Of a stretch of 64,000 nt of DNA, positions 34,203 through 43,348 are shown in pieces. Where the stretch lies: assembly GCA_022766365.1 (NCBI GenBank), contig JALENW010000033.1, positions 52,666 through 116,665 on the forward strand. Reading direction: 5' to 3'. The notes below the pieces were generated by a model, which did no database searches, was not told the origin of the DNA, and worked only from the letters and a program-made list of their open reading frames with translations. Within the stretch, counting starts at the first letter, position 1; each line of letters opens with the position of its first letter. A program made the position numbers and the translations under genes. Source of the stretch: Clostridiales bacterium. Its GTDB lineage: Bacteria; Bacillota; Clostridia; Peptostreptococcales; Anaerovoracaceae.

Positions 34203-37200
34203 ATGAAAAAATTTAGATTAAACATAGACGGCAAAGAAGTATTCGGACTTCCCGGTCAGACAATTCTTGAAGTTGCAAGGGAAAACGATATTTTTATTCC
34301 GACTCTTTGCTATGATGAACGAACAGCAATTTACGGTTCCTGCGGTATATGCGTGGTTGAAGTTGAAGGAAATCCAAAACTCCTGAAAGCATGTGCTACA
34401 GAGATCTCTGACAATATGATTATAATGACAAATACTGACAGGGTTTTGGAATCAAGGAAAACGAATCTGGAACTTCTCTTATCAGATCACCAGGGAGATT
34501 GTGTTGCTCCATGTAAGCTGGCATGTCCGGGACATACTGATTGTCAAGGCTATGTCGGTCTTGTTGCAAATGGAGAACATGATAAAGCCAATGAGCTAAT
34601 CAAGGAGAGAATACCTTTACCTGCGTGCATTGGACGTGTATGTCCACATCCTTGTGAAGATGCCTGCAGACGCGGCTTGGTTGATGAACCCATAAGTATT
34701 GCTATGATCAAGCGTTTTGCGGGTGAATACAACTTGGCAGGAGCAGAGGTGTTCATGCCTGAGATTGCTGAAGACACAGGAAAGAGAGTCGCCGTTATCG
34801 GCGGCGGACCTATGGGTCTTTCGGCTGCCTATTTCCTGAGACAGAATGGTCACGATGTGACTATCTTTGAAAGCATGCCTAAGTTGGGCGGTATGTTGAG
34901 GTATGGTATTCCTGAATACAGATTACCAAAAGAAGTCTTGGATATGGAAATCGCCATAATCGAGCATATGGGAGTTGAAATGATTCCTAACACAAAAGTT
35001 GGCAAAGATATTCCTTTTGAAACTATAAGAGAAGATTTCGACGCAGTAATCATGGCAATCGGTGCTTGGAAGTCAACAGGTGTTGGTTGCAAAGGTGAAG
35101 ATGCGGAAGGAGTATGGGGTGGTATTGACTTCCTGAGAAAAGTGGTCAGAAACGAACCTATAAATCTTGGAAAGAAGGTTGCCATAGTAGGTGGAGGAAA
35201 CACCGCCATGGACGCTTGCAGAACCGCAGTGAGACTCGGTGCGGACAAGGTTTATAATGTATACAGAAGAACCAAAGATGAGATGCCTGCTGACATGATT
35301 GAAATCGAAGAGGCGGAAGAAGAAGGCGTAATATTTAAGAATCTTACTAACCCTCTGGAAATCGTAAAAGACGAGAATGGACATGTAAAAGAAATGATTC
35401 TCCAGGTTATGGAATTGGGCGAGCCTGATGCATCAGGAAGGAGAAGACCTATACCTGTGGAGGGCAAAACAGAGACCGTTGAGATTGATAACGTCATTCT
35501 TGCAATCGGACAAGCTGTGGATGCTGACTGTTTTGATCTTGAAAAAACCAGAAAGAAAGGTATCGTATATGATCCGGAAACATTTGCAACTTCCATGGAA
35601 GGTGTATTTGCAGGAGGGGATTGCGGTAACGACAAAATATCTATAGCTATTGAGGCAATTGCAGATGCGAAAAAAGTTGCGGTCATAGTTGACAGATACC
35701 TTGATGGAGAAGATGTTAAATATAAAGCTCCATATTATGTTACCAGAGATGACATTACCGAGAAGAATTTTGAAGACAGAGAAAGATTGTTCAGGGAAAA
35801 GGCCGCTCAACTTTCAGCTGATGAGAGGAAAGATAACTTTACTGAGATAATCTACGGCGGATTGACAGAGGATCAGGCAATTGCAGAGGCAAACAGATGT
35901 CTTCAGTGTGGATGTCATGACTATTTCGAGTGTAAACTCATCGATTACTCAAATCTGTACAATGTTGAACCCGAAAGGTGGGCCGGTGAAAAGAGTCTTG
36001 TAGATTTTGAAGACGAGCATCCATTTATAGTGAGAGATCCTAACAAATGTATCAAATGCGGACTTTGTGTGAGAGTGTGCGACGAAGTCATGGGAAGAGC
36101 CGCTCTGGGACTTGTGCACAGAGGGTTCGACACTGTCGTTAAACCAGCTCTGGAAGGACCTTTGTGTGAATCCGGATGTGACTCTTGCGGACAGTGCGTG
36201 GCACTCTGTCCGACAGGAGCAATTCAGGAGAAGCTATCCATTACTAAGGAAGTTCCTCTGGATAACGAACACGTAACAACTACATGTTCATTCTGTTCCG
36301 TAGGATGTACATTTGACTTAGAGTATCACGGAGACATGTTAATTAAGGCAAATCCTAGAAAAGACGGTGCAGTTAACGAGGGTCTGTGTTGCGGAAAAGG
36401 AAAATGGGGATTTGACGGAGCTGTTCTGGAAGGCAAGATTGTGGATCCCCTTATCAAGGATGGGAAAGAATTCAGACCTGCGGATTACCATGAAGCCTTG
36501 GTTCTTGCCGCAAAGAAGCTCCAGAGCATTAAAGCAAGACATGGAGCAGGTTCTCTGGCTGTTGCAATATCGGACAGGTATACAAATGAGGAAGCCTATG
36601 TAATGAAGAAAATGGCAGGGACCCTTGGGGCGAAAGTCTTTAGCTTTAATAACAGACATAACGGATTGGCAGACGTATATGGCCATGATGCAACTCCGAA
36701 CACCATAAATGAGCTTCTTGCAACAAATATGATAATTACGGTAGGATTTATGAAGTACAAAAATCCTGTAATTTGGAATAAGATCAAACAAGCTCATGAA
36801 GCCGGAGCGAGAGTTGTTGTTTTGGGAACTCCGGAAACAAACAAATTCTTTGATTTTGCTGATGAAATTATAGAGATCGAAGATGATCTGACATCCCTTA
36901 AGGGTATTGCAAAGAGTCTGGTCGACTCCGGGAAAACTGTCGATGTTGATGGATTCGAGGAATTTAAGTCCAGCCTTGAGAATTTGGAAGTTTCCGGGAC
37001 AATCGCAAAAGTTGCACAGGACTATGCTTCAGCAAAGAAGGCGATGATTGTATATCAACAAAATATTTTGTCGGTGGAAGCTGCTACTCTAATCGGTGAT
37101 ATTGCGTTAATCTCCGGACACATCGGTTCTCCAAGAGATGGAATTCTAATGGTGAAGTCAAAGAATAATTCTCAGGGACTTGTGAACATGGGAATAAAGG

Positions 37201-37703
37201 CCGGACCGGAGGCTCTGGAAGGAGTTAAGGGACTCATAATCTTTGGAGAAGAAGCAACTGTTGATTTACCGGGATTAGACTTCCTTATGGTATCTGATAC
37301 ACATATTACCGATACTGCTAAAAAGGCTGACGTATTCATTCCGGGAACAGGATTTGCCAGCACAGATGGTACTTTCACAAATACAGAAAGAAGACTTCTT
37401 CCTGTGGAAGCAGCTATAGATGAAGATGTTGACTTGAGAAACTGGGAAATAGCAGCTGAAATTGCATATGTCTTTGAAGAAGATTATATGTTTGAAGATG
37501 AGATGGATATCTCAAAAGAAATGGACGATCAATTGCCATTATATAAATATGCAGAAATGGGAAAAATCTTTGGGGGTGTTTTGAAACCAATCGATCCGAG
37601 GATTGTAACCGTGAAGGATTCCAGACTCATAGAGGAAATGCCGATTTCGGATGCTCTGATGCAGTCAATCATTGACAGACTTCCGGAAGTAGTGGAGTGC
37701 TAA
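34203..37703 (+). CDS. NuoG-like / NfnB(GltD)-like fusion, FAD and multi-FeS subunit
   Basis: 1166 residues in one frame. (1) 1-70, NuoG [2Fe-2S] (CYDERTAIYGSCGIC). (2) 85-175, DHQGDCVAPCKLACPGHTDC and CIGRVCPHPCEDAC, the Cys clusters of GltD/NfnB. (3) 195-560, FAD and NAD(P) Rossmann domains (VIGGGPMGLSAA, IVGGGNTAMD, AIGQAVD, GVFAGGDC). (4) 585-675, CLQCGC and two ferredoxin clusters (CIKCGLCVRVC, CDSCGQCVALC). (5) 690-1166, the FdhF-like fold with its [4Fe-4S] (CSFCSVGC). The position of the Mo/W-binding Cys/Sec has no Cys (RHNGLADVYG), so it is probably not itself a formate dehydrogenase. Likely electron transfer between NADH, NAD(P)H and ferredoxin. Confidence 0.9.
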   Translation: MKKFRLNIDGKEVFGLPGQTILEVARENDIFIPTLCYDERTAIYGSCGICVVEVEGNPKLLKACATEISDNMIIMTNTDRVLESRKTNLELLLSDHQGDCVAPCKLACPGHTDCQGYVGLVANGEHDKANELIKERIPLPACIGRVCPHPCEDACRRGLVDEPISIAMIKRFAGEYNLAGAEVFMPEIAEDTGKRVAVIGGGPMGLSAAYFLRQNGHDVTIFESMPKLGGMLRYGIPEYRLPKEVLDMEIAIIEHMGVEMIPNTKVGKDIPFETIREDFDAVIMAIGAWKSTGVGCKGEDAEGVWGGIDFLRKVVRNEPINLGKKVAIVGGGNTAMDACRTAVRLGADKVYNVYRRTKDEMPADMIEIEEAEEEGVIFKNLTNPLEIVKDENGHVKEMILQVMELGEPDASGRRRPIPVEGKTETVEIDNVILAIGQAVDADCFDLEKTRKKGIVYDPETFATSMEGVFAGGDCGNDKISIAIEAIADAKKVAVIVDRYLDGEDVKYKAPYYVTRDDITEKNFEDRERLFREKAAQLSADERKDNFTEIIYGGLTEDQAIAEANRCLQCGCHDYFECKLIDYSNLYNVEPERWAGEKSLVDFEDEHPFIVRDPNKCIKCGLCVRVCDEVMGRAALGLVHRGFDTVVKPALEGPLCESGCDSCGQCVALCPTGAIQEKLSITKEVPLDNEHVTTTCSFCSVGCTFDLEYHGDMLIKANPRKDGAVNEGLCCGKGKWGFDGAVLEGKIVDPLIKDGKEFRPADYHEALVLAAKKLQSIKARHGAGSLAVAISDRYTNEEAYVMKKMAGTLGAKVFSFNNRHNGLADVYGHDATPNTINELLATNMIITVGFMKYKNPVIWNKIKQAHEAGARVVVLGTPETNKFFDFADEIIEIEDDLTSLKGIAKSLVDSGKTVDVDGFEEFKSSLENLEVSGTIAKVAQDYASAKKAMIVYQQNILSVEAATLIGDIALISGHIGSPRDGILMVKSKNNSQGLVNMGIKAGPEALEGVKGLIIFGEEATVDLPGLDFLMVSDTHITDTAKKADVFIPGTGFASTDGTFTNTERRLLPVEAAIDEDVDLRNWEIAAEIAYVFEEDYMFEDEMDISKEMDDQLPLYKYAEMGKIFGGVLKPIDPRIVTVKDSRLIEEMPISDALMQSIIDRLPEVVEC

Positions 37704-37724
37704 AAAGGCGGAGTCATTAATACA

Positions 37725-37783
37725 GGGACAAGGTGTGACACAGTCTGAAGATATCGTTCTTTAAGATCTGTACACCTTGTCCC
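37725..37783 (+). terminator. Terminator-like hairpin after the electron-transfer operon
   Basis: A perfect 12-base stem (gggacaaggtgt / acaccttgtccc) encloses about 35 bases that can form a smaller hairpin. The T tail is weak (tattgcttcttttta), so termination is likely but not certain. Confidence 0.55.
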
Positions 37784-37922
37784 TATTGCTTCTTTTTAAC
37801 TTTTGATGGAGTACGATATTAAAATTAGATAATAAGTCTGTTGACATTACATAAACTAACAGTATGTATAAGCAGCATAGATGGCAAAATTTAAGAAGCT
37901 GGTAGTAAGAAAGGATACTTTG

Positions 37923-38828
37923 ATGCTTGATTTCAGGTCACTTACTTTTTTGAGCGTATGCAAGCATATGAATTTTACTAAAGCGGCTATAGAGTTAAGT
38001 TTATCTCAGCCAGCTGTTTCTCAGCATATACGATATTTGGAAGATAAATACAATTGCATTTTATTTATTAGGAATAAGAAAGATATACAACTCACTCCCG
38101 AGGGTAAACTTCTTTTTTCAGCTCTAAAGACTATATCTCAAGATGAGAAAAAAATATATGAACAAATCAGATATTTGTCTGATGATAAAGGAATGCTTAA
38201 AAATTATTCTTTCGGTTTGAGCATGACTATTGGAGAATATGCTATAACACCTGCAATTCTAAAATTGGTTCATGAAAATCCCGAAACAAATTTTCATATT
38301 AAATATCAGAACACGGAAACGCTTTTGAAATGTCTTGATAACGGAATTATAGATTTTGCAGTGGTGGAGGGTTACGTAAATTCTGACTATTATAATGTTA
38401 AAAAAATAAGTTCGGAGGAATACATACCCGTTTGTTCAGGAAAATATAAGTTTAGTAAGCCTGTGGGACAGTTATCCGATCTGCTTGGAGAAAGATTAAT
38501 TCATAGAGAGGTAGGATCAGGCACTTTAGCGATGCTTATCAGTATCCTAGCCATGCAGAATATTTCTATCAACGACTTCGGTCGAACTGTTGAAGTCAAC
38601 AATATGCACATGATTGTTCAGCTGCTAAAATCAAGCTGCGGTATTTCTTTTTTGTACAAATCTGCTGTTGAACCCGAGTTGAAATCAGGAGAGCTTGTTG
38701 AAATTAAACTTAAAGATTTTAAAGTGGTTCATGACTTCAGTTTCATTTGGAACAAGAACAGTATTTTTTCTGATGAATATGAGGGCATCTATAATCGTAT
38801 AAATGATTTCCTAAATGAAATGCAATAG
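37923..38828 (+). CDS. LysR-family transcriptional regulator
   Basis: The N-terminal winged helix (FLSVCKHMNFTKAAIELSLSQPAVSQHIRYLE) is textbook LysR; the rest is the periplasmic-binding-like effector domain. I start at ATG 37923 (MLDFRSLTF) with aaagga upstream; the frame is open to 37881. 301 residues. It is convergent with glutamate dehydrogenase. A LysR gene near nitrogen or redox genes may control them, but no binding site was identified. Confidence 0.9.
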   Translation: MLDFRSLTFLSVCKHMNFTKAAIELSLSQPAVSQHIRYLEDKYNCILFIRNKKDIQLTPEGKLLFSALKTISQDEKKIYEQIRYLSDDKGMLKNYSFGLSMTIGEYAITPAILKLVHENPETNFHIKYQNTETLLKCLDNGIIDFAVVEGYVNSDYYNVKKISSEEYIPVCSGKYKFSKPVGQLSDLLGERLIHREVGSGTLAMLISILAMQNISINDFGRTVEVNNMHMIVQLLKSSCGISFLYKSAVEPELKSGELVEIKLKDFKVVHDFSFIWNKNSIFSDEYEGIYNRINDFLNEMQ

Positions 38829-38850
38829 GATATGGGTTGTTTCCAGAAGA

Positions 38851-38910
38851 AAAACAGCCTGTGGGAAAAGGGAAGGGTTTTCAACTCCTAAGATATACAC
38901 AGGCTGTTTT
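38851..38910. terminator. Bidirectional terminator between lysR and gdh
   Basis: A 13-base perfect stem (aaaacagcctgtg / cacaggctgtttt) with A and T flanks lies between the convergent genes and works in both directions. Confidence 0.85.
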
Positions 38911-38943
38911 ATAGTGAAGTAATTTATGTATTATGCTTGATTT

Positions 38944-40212
38944 TTAAATCCATCCTCTTAATTTCATTGCATCATGGACTTTTTTAACAGAAATTAAATA
39001 TGCTGCTTCTCTGATAGTGATTTTCTTGTCAACAGCTAAATCCCATATTTTATCAAAAGCTTTTTTCATTGATTTTTCCTGCTTTTCAAAGACTTCCGCC
39101 TCTGACCAGCTATAACCTTGAATGTTTTGTACCCATTCAAAATAGGATACAGTGACACCGCCGGCATTTGTTAAAATATCGGGAGTCAGATATATTCCTT
39201 TTTGTTGAAGAACAACATCTGCTGCCGGAGTTGTAGGACCATTGGCTGCTTCGCAAATCATCTTGCAATTAAGAATTTTTGCGATTTCTTCAGTTATGGA
39301 GTTTTCAAGAGCAGCAGGAACAAGTATATCCACATCTGATGACCAGAACTCATCTAAGCTGATTTTTTTACTACCGGGGAAGTTAAGAAGATTTCCGTGA
39401 GAGTTTACATATTTCTCGAGTTGAAAGAAATTAAATCCATCTTCTTTGTAAATTGCATAACTTCCATTTTCAGGTTCCCACTCAGAAATAGCAACGACTT
39501 TTACACCGTTAGCGAACATATTTTTTACAGTGAAGCGTCCTGCATTCCCAAATCCCTGTACTGCGACCCTGGCCTCATTCATTTTGATGCCGATTTTTTC
39601 TGCTGCAAATTTAGCAGTCAAATATATTCCATAACCGGTAGACTCACCTCTGCCAAGAGAACCGCCCCATAGTGGATCTTTTCCTGTGAAGACTCCATAA
39701 GAAGCATTTTCGCCTGTTAACCTAATATATTCATCAAGCATCCAGCTCATAATTTGCCCGTTTGTACCAACATCCGGTGCGGGTACATCTATTTTTTCAC
39801 CTATGAGTTTGTATATGCCGCGAACATAGCCTCTCGCAACCTGCTCAAGTTCATTTGCAGAAAGCTCTCCGGGGTTTACGATGACGCCACCTTTTGCTCC
39901 ACCATAAGGGATATCCATAATCCCACACTTGAAAGTCATCCAAACAGATAAAGCTCTGACTTCGTCATAGTTAACATCCTGATGGAACCTTATGCCTCCT
40001 TTATACGGACCGACTGCATTGTTATGCTGGCTTCTCCAACCCTTGAATATCCTTAAAGTTCCGTCATCCATTTTTACAGGAATGTTTACCTCAAGAACCC
40101 TTTGCGGTTCGCTCAAGTAAGTATATACATTTTCATTGAGACCTAAGGTTTCTACTGCTTGCCTTACTTTCGTCCTGGCACTTTCAAATGGATTTAAATT
40201 TTCATTATGCAT
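38944..40212 (-). CDS. Glutamate dehydrogenase (Glu/Leu/Phe/Val family)
   Basis: Catalyses reversible deamination of glutamate to 2-oxoglutarate. PYKGGIRFH, GIMDIPYGGAKGG (catalytic Lys), PAPDVGTNGQIMSWM and GFGNAGRF (dinucleotide binding) are present. 422 residues is family length. ATG follows ggaggaag. It lies 54 bases downstream of a flavoprotein reductase on the same strand, probably one operon. NAD versus NADP use cannot be told with confidence. Confidence 0.93.
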   Translation of the reverse strand: MHNENLNPFESARTKVRQAVETLGLNENVYTYLSEPQRVLEVNIPVKMDDGTLRIFKGWRSQHNNAVGPYKGGIRFHQDVNYDEVRALSVWMTFKCGIMDIPYGGAKGGVIVNPGELSANELEQVARGYVRGIYKLIGEKIDVPAPDVGTNGQIMSWMLDEYIRLTGENASYGVFTGKDPLWGGSLGRGESTGYGIYLTAKFAAEKIGIKMNEARVAVQGFGNAGRFTVKNMFANGVKVVAISEWEPENGSYAIYKEDGFNFFQLEKYVNSHGNLLNFPGSKKISLDEFWSSDVDILVPAALENSITEEIAKILNCKMICEAANGPTTPAADVVLQQKGIYLTPDILTNAGGVTVSYFEWVQNIQGYSWSEAEVFEKQEKSMKKAFDKIWDLAVDKKITIREAAYLISVKKVHDAMKLRGWI

Positions 40213-40266
40213 TTAAGCTTCCTCCCGTTTTTATATTAATTTAAATATCTTGTTTCGGAGATTCAT

Positions 40267-41163
40267 TTATTTCGATGCAGCAATACCTGCGATAATTCCG
40301 TCACTGACTGCTGTTCCAATTTGTCTTACATTTTTATTTCGAATATCACCTGCTGCGAAAACATTGTAGATTTCCGTTTCCATAGATTCATCCGTTGGGA
40401 TAAAACCGTCCATCATATCAATTTGCTTGTATATTTCTGTATTTGGCACAACACCTGCGTAGACGAATACTCCGGCTCCGGGGGCCTCAAACTTTATGTT
40501 TTCACCGGTCTTTATATTTTGCAATTCCACTGCTTCGATTTTTTCTTCACCATACAATTTTGTCATTCTGGTATTGTAAATCACTTCGATATTATCAGTT
40601 GCAGCAAGTTTGTCCCTAAACTCACATATACAGTTCAGCTCACTTAGTTCATGTATTATAAATACTCTTGAGGCGATGTTTGATAAAAAGATTGCTTCCT
40701 TAACAGCCCCGTCTCCGGCGCCGATTACATATACGTCCTTGCCTTTGTAGTTTTTTCCGTCCTTACTTGCATTAAGTGCAAAATAGTTTTCTAACACATT
40801 TTTTTCACCTTCAACTTCAATAACTCTCGGACGAGTTCCTGTTGCCAGAATAATTTTTTCGGATTTGTATGTATTTTTCTTTGTTTTAACAGTTTTTACA
40901 TCGCCTATCAAATTAACTTCTTCAACATCTTCATATGTAACGTTCAGATTATAGCGCTCCGCCTGATCCACAAGTTTCAAAGCAAAATCCTTGCCCGATT
41001 CGTGATTAAGTGTGCTTAGAAAATGTGTTACTTCCGAAACATCTTTAATCATTCCGCCTATTGCGGTTTTTTCAATTATCAGTACGTTTTTGTTTCTTGT
41101 TGTCGCATATATGCCGGCTGAAAGTCCGGCGGGACCTGCTCCTATAATTATTATGTCGTACAT
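40267..41163 (-). CDS. Thioredoxin-reductase-like flavoprotein without the redox CxxC
   Basis: 298 residues of the TrxB fold: IIIGAGPAGLSAGIYA (FAD), VYVIGAGDGAVKEA (nucleotide), and NVFAAGDIRNKNVRQ (FAD, C-terminal). The expected CATC loop (normally SYCATCDG) reads ALNASKDG, so both redox cysteines are absent. The NADPH-binding HRRDxxR is HELSELN. It is therefore not a thioredoxin reductase in the usual sense; a ferredoxin/flavodoxin- or other acceptor-linked NAD(P)H oxidoreductase is possible. ATG with aaggag. Probably co-transcribed with gdh. Confidence 0.85.
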   Translation of the reverse strand: MYDIIIIGAGPAGLSAGIYATTRNKNVLIIEKTAIGGMIKDVSEVTHFLSTLNHESGKDFALKLVDQAERYNLNVTYEDVEEVNLIGDVKTVKTKKNTYKSEKIILATGTRPRVIEVEGEKNVLENYFALNASKDGKNYKGKDVYVIGAGDGAVKEAIFLSNIASRVFIIHELSELNCICEFRDKLAATDNIEVIYNTRMTKLYGEEKIEAVELQNIKTGENIKFEAPGAGVFVYAGVVPNTEIYKQIDMMDGFIPTDESMETEIYNVFAAGDIRNKNVRQIGTAVSDGIIAGIAASK

Positions 41164-41369
41164 GGCATTCTCCTTATAATGTATTTAATTTTTACTTGAT
41201 TCGATGTATTCAGTTTAACATCAAAAATCAAATAAATGAAATTATAGTTTGTTATAAATATATAAGGATTTATAATGAATGTGAGTTAAACATTATATTC
41301 TATTTTAAATTCTTGATTTTGAGGTATAAAGATACTAAAGATTGTGATATTTAATGGGAGGAAAAGATT

Positions 41370-42785
41370 ATGGCAAAGAAAAAGGGCGATTCAATCAAAG
41401 ATCTTATGTTTCAGCCTAAGAGCGGATGGCTGCAACTCAAGGATAAGGAGATGGACGAAGTATTAAAATATAATGAAGACTACAAGAGTTTCCTTGATAT
41501 AGCAAAAACGGAGAGACTTGCGTCAACAGAAATAATGAGACAGGCTGAAGCTGCAGGTTTTGTTAATATTGAAAAACTTGTAAAAACAGGGCAGAAACTT
41601 AAGGCAGGTACCAAGATTCTTGTAAACAATAAAGATAAATCAATTGGGCTGTTTATTATCGGAAAGAAGCCATTGGAAGAGGGAATGCGTTTGGTTGGAG
41701 CACATATAGACTCACCGAGACTAGACTTTAAACCGAATCCAATATATGAGGATGGTCATATAGCTCTTGGTAAGACTCATTACTACGGAGGGGTAAAGAA
41801 GTATCAGTGGACTACGCTACCGTTGGCGATTCACGGTGTTTTGTATAAGAAGGACGGAGAGAAGGTAACTTTAGCAATTGGAGACAAACCTGAAGATCCT
41901 GTGTTTTGTGTAACAGATCTTCTCATACATCTTTCCAAAGCACAGATGCAGAAGACCATGGCAGAGGGTGTTACCGGAGAGATGATGAACGTTGTCCTAG
42001 GGAACATTCCTGTAAATGATGAAGAGGAAGGAAAGGCTGTTAAGCTGGGTGTTCTTGAACTTCTTAAGGAAAGATACGGTGTTGTGGAAGAAGACTTCCT
42101 GATGGCTGAGATTGAAGTGGTTCCTGCAGGAAATGCAAGAGATTTGGGCCTTGACAGATCGATGGTTCTTGCCTACGGTCAGGATGACAGAGTTTGTGCG
42201 TACGCAACATTGAATGCTATTTTACAGGTGAAAGATCCTGAATATACCGCTTGTGGGTTGTTTATGGATAAGGAAGAAATCGGCTCATATGGGAACACAG
42301 GGATGGATTCGTATTTCCTTGAGAACACTATCCATGAGCTCGTGGCATTGGAAGGTGAGCATTCATCTTTGAAAGTTAGGAGGGCAATGAAGAATTCGAA
42401 AGTTCTTTCTGCCGATGTTACCGCAGCATTTGACCCTGATTTTCCTGATGTTATGGAAAAGCAAAACACATGCTATCTGGGATTTGGTGTCGCAGTTTCA
42501 AAGTACGGCGGCTCAGGCGGAAAGGGCGGATCTAATGATGCCAATGCTGAATTTCTTTCTGAACTGAGGACTGTTTTTGCTGATAATGACGTAGTTTGGC
42601 AGATGGGTGAACTAGGTAAAGTCGATGCAGGAGGAGGTGGAACCATTGCATTCCTGCTGAGCAGATATGGAATGGAGGTTGTCGACTGCGGTACACCTGT
42701 CCTGAATATGCATTCTCCATATGAATTGTCATCAAAGGTCGATAACTATATGACAATGAAGGCGTACAGGGCGTTTATGAAGTGA
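41370..42785 (+). CDS. M18-family aminopeptidase
   Basis: A cytosolic dinuclear zinc aminopeptidase that removes N-terminal acidic and neutral residues. GAHIDSPRLDFKPNP (metal His/Asp), YGQDDRVCAYATL, DKEEIGSYGNTG (catalytic Glu pair) and the C-terminal NMHSPYE (metal His) are present. 471 residues, normal length. ATG with gggaggaaa. It stands alone; 205 bases of AT-rich DNA separate it from the divergent reductase. Confidence 0.92.
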   Translation: MAKKKGDSIKDLMFQPKSGWLQLKDKEMDEVLKYNEDYKSFLDIAKTERLASTEIMRQAEAAGFVNIEKLVKTGQKLKAGTKILVNNKDKSIGLFIIGKKPLEEGMRLVGAHIDSPRLDFKPNPIYEDGHIALGKTHYYGGVKKYQWTTLPLAIHGVLYKKDGEKVTLAIGDKPEDPVFCVTDLLIHLSKAQMQKTMAEGVTGEMMNVVLGNIPVNDEEEGKAVKLGVLELLKERYGVVEEDFLMAEIEVVPAGNARDLGLDRSMVLAYGQDDRVCAYATLNAILQVKDPEYTACGLFMDKEEIGSYGNTGMDSYFLENTIHELVALEGEHSSLKVRRAMKNSKVLSADVTAAFDPDFPDVMEKQNTCYLGFGVAVSKYGGSGGKGGSNDANAEFLSELRTVFADNDVVWQMGELGKVDAGGGGTIAFLLSRYGMEVVDCGTPVLNMHSPYELSSKVDNYMTMKAYRAFMK

Positions 42786-43348
42786 TAATAACAGTAAAAG
42801 ATACTAGTGTTTAAATGAGAATTTAAATACGAGTTTTTCCTAAAAGGGTGCGAACTTACTCATGTAACTGTTAAGTGTTTAGAATTTTGTGATATACACA
42901 TCTGATATTGTATGTGACAGTTAAGGATTATAAAGCAAAAGCGAGGTGAAATTTAATTCAGTAGTGGTAGCTTTATAAGTTTTATCTATGCGGAACACTT
43001 ATGAAGCAGATTGTACGGCAAATGAATGGAGGGAAGGAGCCTTTCAGATTCTGCATTGAAAGAAAAACTGTTTAAAGAAGCGTTTTTTGAGCATGAGAGT
43101 AAATTCTTGCCGGATTGATTTTTTTACTTTGCTGTGCGGTTGTTTGGGTGTAATTTAATATCATGATGATTAGATCATCATTGCAAGAACTATGGAGATG
43201 TGAGTTGAACTGACCTGCTAAAGTCGGGACTTAAAGACCAAAGTAGGTCAGTTCAGCATTTGTTGCTGTGTCGAGTCAGTATATTGAATTCTCATACATA
43301 GAGTTTGAGCAAATAAACATATTAAATTTGTAGAAAAAACCAGAGTTT
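42786..43348. other. 563-bp gap with a nested inverted repeat and no clear gene
   Basis: The gap has no gene I can support. A ribosome-site-like gcgaggtga near 42950 has no usable start after it. A 30-codon frame (43026-43118) lacks a good ribosome site. An 11-bp inverted repeat (tgaactgacct 43206-43216 / aggtcagttca 43245-43255) encloses a small hairpin (aagt-cggg-actt). It has no T tail. It could be a small RNA, a processing site or a degenerate insertion. Confidence 0.4.

Noticed and set aside
34203..37703. Formate dehydrogenase alpha subunit for the third gene of the operon
   Set aside because: The expected Cys or Sec ligand is not seen, and the C-terminal fold is shorter than in FdhF.
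43026..43118. A 30-codon frame (MEGRSLSDSALKEK...) in the aminopeptidase-recN gap
   Set aside because: No ribosome site, no recognisable family, and a stop immediately upstream; kept only as part of the gap description.
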